The notes below the pieces were generated by a model that saw nothing but the letters and a program-made list of their open reading frames with translations, searched no databases and was not told where the DNA came from. Position numbers and translations under genes: made by a program. This document shows, one piece after another, positions 6,297 through 10,197 of a stretch of 10,197 nucleotides of DNA (its first letter is position 1; each line of letters begins with the position of its first letter). Origin of the DNA: Alphaproteobacteria bacterium (lineage in GTDB: Bacteria; Pseudomonadota; Alphaproteobacteria; Micropepsales; Micropepsaceae); NCBI GenBank assembly GCA_003131925.1, contig PKWC01000093.1, positions 11,491 through 21,687 of the forward strand. The letters are read 5' to 3'.

Positions 6297-8372
6297 GTGG
6301 CGGCGATCGAAAGGACGGCCTGGGCGACCGGCCCGGATCCCGCGATCGACTGGCGGCGCGTCGCCTTTCTCATGCATGTCTCCCGTGGGCTCGACCACCT
6401 CGAAGAGACAAGGCTCGTGCCTGAGCGCAAGATTTTCTACCAGTTCTCTGCGCGCGGTCACGACCTGGCACAAATTCTTCTTGGCTCACAGCTCACGCGC
6501 CCCGACGACGCAATCTGCGGCTATTACCGCTCCCGTCCCATCCTGCTCGCGCTTGGCGTCTCCGTTGCGGACGCGCTCGGCTCGTCCATGGCGCGGGCTG
6601 GCGGATATTCGGACGGACGCGACATCGGCGCAGTGTTTAATTTTCCGAACCCCCATGGCCCTTCGGCGCTGCCCATGTGCGGAGGCGTCGGAGCGCAGTT
6701 TACGCCGACAGCCGGCTGGGCGCAGGCACTCCTCTATCGTCAATCCGTTCTGCGCGAATCCGCATGCCGCGACGCGATCGCAGTGGCGTTGGGCGGCGAT
6801 GCTTCAGTCGCCACGAACGGATTCTGGTCCGCCTTGACGATGGCGACAACGCTCAGTCTGCCAATACTTTTTTTCATCGAAGACAATGCTTACGGCATTT
6901 CCGTCCCTTCCACATTGCAGACGCCCGGCGGCGACATTGCGGCGAATCTGGCGAGTTTCGCCAATCTTCGTGTTGCAAGCGGCGACGGAACCGACCCTGC
7001 CGAGTCGATTGGATTAATCAGGGACATGGTGAGCCATGTGCGCGAACGGCGCGGGCCTGCGCTGCTCAGACTCGTGGTGCCAAGGCTCGAAGGTCACTCA
7101 TTCCAGGATACGCAGACCTACAAGCCGGACCAGACCATCGCCGCTGAACGGGCACGCGATCCCTTGCCAAGATTGCGCAATCATCTGGTTCCCGCAGAAT
7201 TTGACGACAAGGAATGGAATCGAATCGCTGAAGAGGCTGCCCGCGAAGTCGAGCGGGCGCGTTGCGAAGCCGAGGCGCGCCCGGTCGCCGCTCTGGAGCG
7301 CACGGCGCGCCATGTCGTATTCGACGGCGCCCTTCAGTCTGAGGGCGGACAATGGACGCAGAGCTACGTTCCGCCGCCCGCGTCCGATCTTCCCGATCCG
7401 CAGGGCCAGCGCATCAACATGGTGACGGCCATCCGTCGCACGCTCGAGCAAGAGCTTTCGATCAATCCGCGGGTGGTGGTCTTTGGAGAAGATGTCGGGC
7501 CGAAGGGAGGCGTGCACGCCGTCACGCTTGGCCTGCAGGAGAAATTTGGAGAGGCCCGCGTGTTCGACACGAGCCTGTCCGAGGAAGGCATTATCGGCCG
7601 CGCCGTCGGCATGGCGCTGGCAGGCCTCATGCCCGTGCCCGAGATTCAGTTCCGCAAATATGCCGATCCGGCAATGGAACAGCTCAACGATTGCGGAACC
7701 ATGCGCTGGCGCACCAACAACCGTTTTGCCGCGCCTATCGTTGTCCGCATGCCCATCGGTTATTTCAAATGCGGCGATCCGTGGCACAGCCAGACCAACG
7801 AAGTGCAGTTCGTGCATGCGCCGGGCTGGAGAGTGGCCGCGCCTTCGAACGCCGAAGATGCGGTGGGCCTCCTGCGTGCAGCCTTGCGCGGCAACAACCC
7901 CGTCATCTTCTTCGAGCATCGCGCGATGCTCGATGCACCGTCGGCACGGCGGCCCTGGCCGGGAGACGATTTCGTCCTGCCGTTCGGAATTGCGCGTACA
8001 GTGCATGAAGGGAGCAATCTGACCATCGTGACCTGGGGCGCGATGGTCGAGCGCTGCGAGGAGGCCGACGCGGATCACGACGCGGATATCATCGACCTGC
8101 GCACGTTGATGCCGTGGGACCGCGACCGGATCATCGCCTCGGTAAAACGGACGCGAAGATGCCTGATTGTCCATGAGGACCTTCTGAGCGGCGGCTTCGG
8201 AGCAGAGATCGCGGCCGTAGTGGCGGAAACCTGTTTTCTGGATCTGGATGCGCCGGTATCGCGGCTTGCGATGCCCGACATCCCGAGCCCGCACAATCCC
8301 GCGCTTCTCGAATGGGCGCTGCCGTCCGTCGCGGATATCCGCGCGAAAATCGAACAATTGATCGGATTTTGA
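6297..8372 (+). CDS. 2-oxoacid dehydrogenase E1, alpha and beta subunits fused
   Basis: This 691-residue protein is a thiamine-diphosphate enzyme that decarboxylates a 2-oxoacid and passes the acyl group to the lipoyl arm of E2. The alpha half (about 18-290) has ARGHDLAQ (52-59), YYRSR (76-80) and the ThDP/Mg site GGDASVATN (166-174) to EDNAYGIS (195-202). After a helical, charged linker (about 290-370) the beta half follows, with FGEDVGPKGG (396-405), DTSLSEEGI (probable catalytic E429), EIQFRKYADP (449-458) and DPWHSQTNE (H497). In most bacteria alpha and beta are separate genes; the fusion is a known minority form. In the alpha half the segment ALPMCGGVGAQFTP replaces the usual Met-His-containing loop, which I believe marks this fused subfamily. 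I chose GTG 6297 because GAGG precedes it by four bases; the alternative TTG 6261 has no site and overlaps the candidate operator. Similarity is to branched-chain/pyruvate-type E1s, but the substrate cannot be read from sequence. Confidence 0.9.
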   Translation: MAAIERTAWATGPDPAIDWRRVAFLMHVSRGLDHLEETRLVPERKIFYQFSARGHDLAQILLGSQLTRPDDAICGYYRSRPILLALGVSVADALGSSMARAGGYSDGRDIGAVFNFPNPHGPSALPMCGGVGAQFTPTAGWAQALLYRQSVLRESACRDAIAVALGGDASVATNGFWSALTMATTLSLPILFFIEDNAYGISVPSTLQTPGGDIAANLASFANLRVASGDGTDPAESIGLIRDMVSHVRERRGPALLRLVVPRLEGHSFQDTQTYKPDQTIAAERARDPLPRLRNHLVPAEFDDKEWNRIAEEAAREVERARCEAEARPVAALERTARHVVFDGALQSEGGQWTQSYVPPPASDLPDPQGQRINMVTAIRRTLEQELSINPRVVVFGEDVGPKGGVHAVTLGLQEKFGEARVFDTSLSEEGIIGRAVGMALAGLMPVPEIQFRKYADPAMEQLNDCGTMRWRTNNRFAAPIVVRMPIGYFKCGDPWHSQTNEVQFVHAPGWRVAAPSNAEDAVGLLRAALRGNNPVIFFEHRAMLDAPSARRPWPGDDFVLPFGIARTVHEGSNLTIVTWGAMVERCEEADADHDADIIDLRTLMPWDRDRIIASVKRTRRCLIVHEDLLSGGFGAEIAAVVAETCFLDLDAPVSRLAMPDIPSPHNPALLEWALPSVADIRAKIEQLIGF

Positions 8373-9526
8373 TGACGACCGACATCGTCGTTCCAGCTGA
8401 ACAGGAAGGCACAAAAGCCGTCCTCAAGAATTGGCTCAAGGCGCTGGGCGATTCTGTTCGTGTCGATGAGCCGCTCGTTGAAATAGAAACCGACAAGGTC
8501 GCGGTCGAGATCGCGGCCACAGCCGACGGCGTGCTCGCAGAAATTCTCGTGGACGCGGGGGCCGATATCGAGCCGGGCACGGTCATCGGCCGGATTGCGG
8601 AAAGTGCGGCGCCGGTTGAGAGAGCGATGCGGGCGAGCGCCGGGATCGCAATACCCCGCCCTCAGCGCGACCGGCCGGACGCGCCACATTTTCCTCCAGG
8701 AATCCGCCGTCTCCTGGCGGAACACAATCTTGATCCGGACACAGTACCGGTCAGCGGCGACAGGCTCTCACGCGACGACATCGAAGCCGAAATCGCGCGC
8801 CGCGCAACGGCCACAAAGCCGGCCGGCGTTGGCGTGACCGTTGTGCCGCACGATTCCATGCGCCGGCGCATCGCCGATCATATGGCGCAATCGCTGCGGA
8901 CCGCGCCGCACGTGACCGCGCTGTTCGAAGCTGATTTCAGCGCCATCATCGCGCACCGCACCGCGCACAGGGCTGCCTTCTCGGACCAGGGCGCCAACCT
9001 CACTTTCACCGTCTATTTTGTTGCCGCATCCGTTGCGGCAATGAAGGTCGTCCCCGCGGTCAACGCCCGCTGGTACGACGACCGCATCGAAATCTTCGAC
9101 GACGTCAATGTCGGCATTGGCACGGCACTCGGCGACAAGGGCCTCATCGTTCCGGTCATTCACCGCGCCCAAACGCTGTCGCTTATCGAGATCGCGCAAC
9201 GGCTGACGGAGATAACGGAGAAAGCGCGCACGGGCAGTCTATTACCCGCAGACGTGCGGCATGGGACGTTCTCGATTTCGAATCACGGCGTTTCCGGTTC
9301 GCTTCTCGCGGCGCCGATCATCATCAATCAACCGCAATCGGCGATCCTGGGCGTCGGCAAATTGCAGAAGCGCGCGGTTGTGCGCGAGCATTCCGGTCAC
9401 GACAGCACGGAAATCCGCCCGATGGCGTATGTCACGCTCACCATCGATCACCGTGCCCTGGATGCGCACCAGACCAATGCGTGGCTGACGCGATTTGTCG
9501 AGACGATCGAGAACTGGCCGCGATAG
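8372..9526 (+). CDS. Dihydrolipoamide acyltransferase E2 of the 2-oxoacid dehydrogenase complex
   Basis: This 384-residue protein accepts the acyl group from E1 on a lipoyl-lysine and moves it to CoA. One N-terminal lipoyl domain (about 2-76) carries EIETDKVAVEI with K42 as the lipoylation site. A linker leads to a peripheral subunit-binding domain (about 106-141), whose usual GTG-x-x-GR-I core is degenerate (SGDRLSRDDI). The catalytic domain (about 155-384) has GTFSISNHGVSGS (298-310), PIIINQPQSAILGVG (315-329) and IDHRALDA (358-365) with H360 and D364; the family's usual DHR-x-x-DG ends in Ala. The lipoyl and catalytic domains look closer to the 2-oxoglutarate (SucB-like) branch. The start ATG 8372 overlaps the E1 stop by one base (TGATG), so translation is coupled; an earlier in-frame ATG at 8312 would lie inside E1. 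No E3 gene follows, so E3 is probably shared with another complex. Confidence 0.93.
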   Translation: MTTDIVVPAEQEGTKAVLKNWLKALGDSVRVDEPLVEIETDKVAVEIAATADGVLAEILVDAGADIEPGTVIGRIAESAAPVERAMRASAGIAIPRPQRDRPDAPHFPPGIRRLLAEHNLDPDTVPVSGDRLSRDDIEAEIARRATATKPAGVGVTVVPHDSMRRRIADHMAQSLRTAPHVTALFEADFSAIIAHRTAHRAAFSDQGANLTFTVYFVAASVAAMKVVPAVNARWYDDRIEIFDDVNVGIGTALGDKGLIVPVIHRAQTLSLIEIAQRLTEITEKARTGSLLPADVRHGTFSISNHGVSGSLLAAPIIINQPQSAILGVGKLQKRAVVREHSGHDSTEIRPMAYVTLTIDHRALDAHQTNAWLTRFVETIENWPR

Positions 9527-9536
9527 CCGCCACACG

Positions 9537-10197
9537 TCACATCGCGTTCATCGTCAGCAATTCATAGGTCGCGACCGTCTCGCCCGACTGGTTCGTTAGC
9601 GTTACGGCCCAGCGGACCTCGCCATATTGCGCATTGCGCGGGGTTTTTGATTTCACCGTGAGCTGCACCCGGATGGCATCTCCGGGCTTCACCGGCTTGA
9701 GAAAGCGCAGATTGTCCAGGCCATAATTTGCGAGAACGGGCCCCGGTGCGGGATCGACGAACAGGCCCGCGGCGAAGGCCAACAACAAATATCCATGTGC
9801 CACGCGCCCGCCGAAGAAAGGATTTGCCGCCGCTGCAGCTTCGTCCATGTGCGCATAGAACGTATCGCCCGTGAAATGGGCGAAATGTTCGATATCTTCG
9901 AGCGTCACCGTGCGCGGTTCCGTCACCAGCGTCTTGCCGGGTTCGACCTCGCCGAATTTCAGCCTGAAGGGATGTGGGCCCGTGCGTTCTTCGGGTGCGC
10001 CCGAAATCCAGCTCTTCGTGATGGCGGCGAGCATGCGCGGAGAGCCCTGCAACGCCGTCCGCTGCATGTAATGAAAAACGCCGCGCAACCCGCCCATTTC
10101 TTCGCCGCCGCCGGCACGGCCCGGGCCGCCATGGACGAGCGCAGGGAGAGGCGATCCGTGGCCGGTGGATTCTTTCGCGCAGTCCCGATCGACGATG
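9537..10197 (-). CDS. paaZ: PaaZ, C-terminal part (oxepin-CoA hydrolase domain); N-terminal part outside window
   Basis: 219 residues are visible, ending MNAM at TGA 9539-9537; the frame runs off the right edge. The visible start includes HGGPGRAGGGEEMGGLRG and HYMQRTALQGSP, the end of the aldehyde dehydrogenase domain as in E. coli PaaZ (681 aa). Next is a MaoC-like hot-dog hydratase domain with FTGDTFYAHMDEAAA (catalytic Asp and His), FFGGRVAHGYLLL, ANYGLDNLRFLKPVKPGD and a final beta strand. PaaZ opens the oxepin ring of the phenylacetyl-CoA derivative with the hydratase domain and oxidises the resulting aldehyde with the N-terminal domain, in the cytoplasmic aerobic phenylacetate pathway. 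The ALDH active-site Cys and Glu are outside the window. It converges on the E2 gene with 10 bases between the stops, without a visible terminator between them. More paa genes probably lie to the right. Confidence 0.95.
   Translation of the reverse strand, partial: IVDRDCAKESTGHGSPLPALVHGGPGRAGGGEEMGGLRGVFHYMQRTALQGSPRMLAAITKSWISGAPEERTGPHPFRLKFGEVEPGKTLVTEPRTVTLEDIEHFAHFTGDTFYAHMDEAAAAANPFFGGRVAHGYLLLAFAAGLFVDPAPGPVLANYGLDNLRFLKPVKPGDAIRVQLTVKSKTPRNAQYGEVRWAVTLTNQSGETVATYELLTMNAM

Noticed and set aside
7098..8414. 438-codon open frame on the minus strand across the E1 gene
   Set aside because: It is antisense to well-conserved E1 motifs and spans the E1/E2 junction, has no family-like sequence, and is a GC-rich shadow.
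1..10197. CRISPR, toxin-antitoxin, phage-defence, retron or insertion-sequence elements
   Set aside because: No regularly spaced short repeats, no paired small toxin/antitoxin frames, no reverse transcriptase or transposase motifs, and no terminal inverted repeats were seen on either strand.

Overview
The window looks like chromosomal DNA from a GC-rich (about 60% by eye) proteobacterium. An alphaproteobacterium is the best guess: tandem TPR-sulfotransferase genes, a paaZ gene and a fused E1 2-oxoacid dehydrogenase fit that group. This is inferred from gene families, since no search was possible. The window shows no transposase, integrase, CRISPR array or rRNA.

Left part (1-4017, all + strand) is a tandem array of tetratricopeptide-repeat sulfotransferase genes. 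It holds the last 29 codons of one copy (1-90), a 58-codon remnant carrying only the C-terminal tail of another copy (95-271), and one very large intact gene (268-4017). The large gene encodes two complete TPR + sulfotransferase modules head to tail in a single polypeptide. Its start is best placed at 268, behind a GAGGA ribosome-binding site and in an ATGA overlap with the remnant. The upstream in-frame ATG at 154 only reads the remnant out of frame. The array looks shaped by unequal recombination between near-identical copies.

Middle part (4018-5612): a 379-base gap without a convincing gene holds a strong hairpin, a pair of spaced CCAGTT repeats and a good sigma70-type promoter for a tRNA-Leu(CAA) gene (4397-4482). 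Converging on the tRNA is a minus-strand gene (4552-5442) for a secreted protein with a signal peptide, an HEFAEATTD motif and an EIGDLC motif, resembling the exordium/PHI-1-like and metallopeptidase-like secreted proteins of bacteria. Its intrinsic terminator lies between the two genes.

Right part (5613-10197) is a catabolic locus. A TetR-family regulator (minus) is divergent from a two-gene operon (plus) encoding a fused alpha-beta E1 2-oxoacid dehydrogenase and its lipoylated E2 acyltransferase, with stop and start overlapping by one base. Their shared 78-base intergenic region has two related imperfect palindromes that look like operators. The E2 gene converges, with a 10-base gap, on the 3' end of paaZ (minus strand, running off the window), a phenylacetate-pathway enzyme. 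The arrangement suggests, but does not prove, that the dehydrogenase makes an acyl-CoA (perhaps phenylacetyl-CoA from an aromatic 2-oxoacid) connected to phenylacetate breakdown. No E3 gene is visible.
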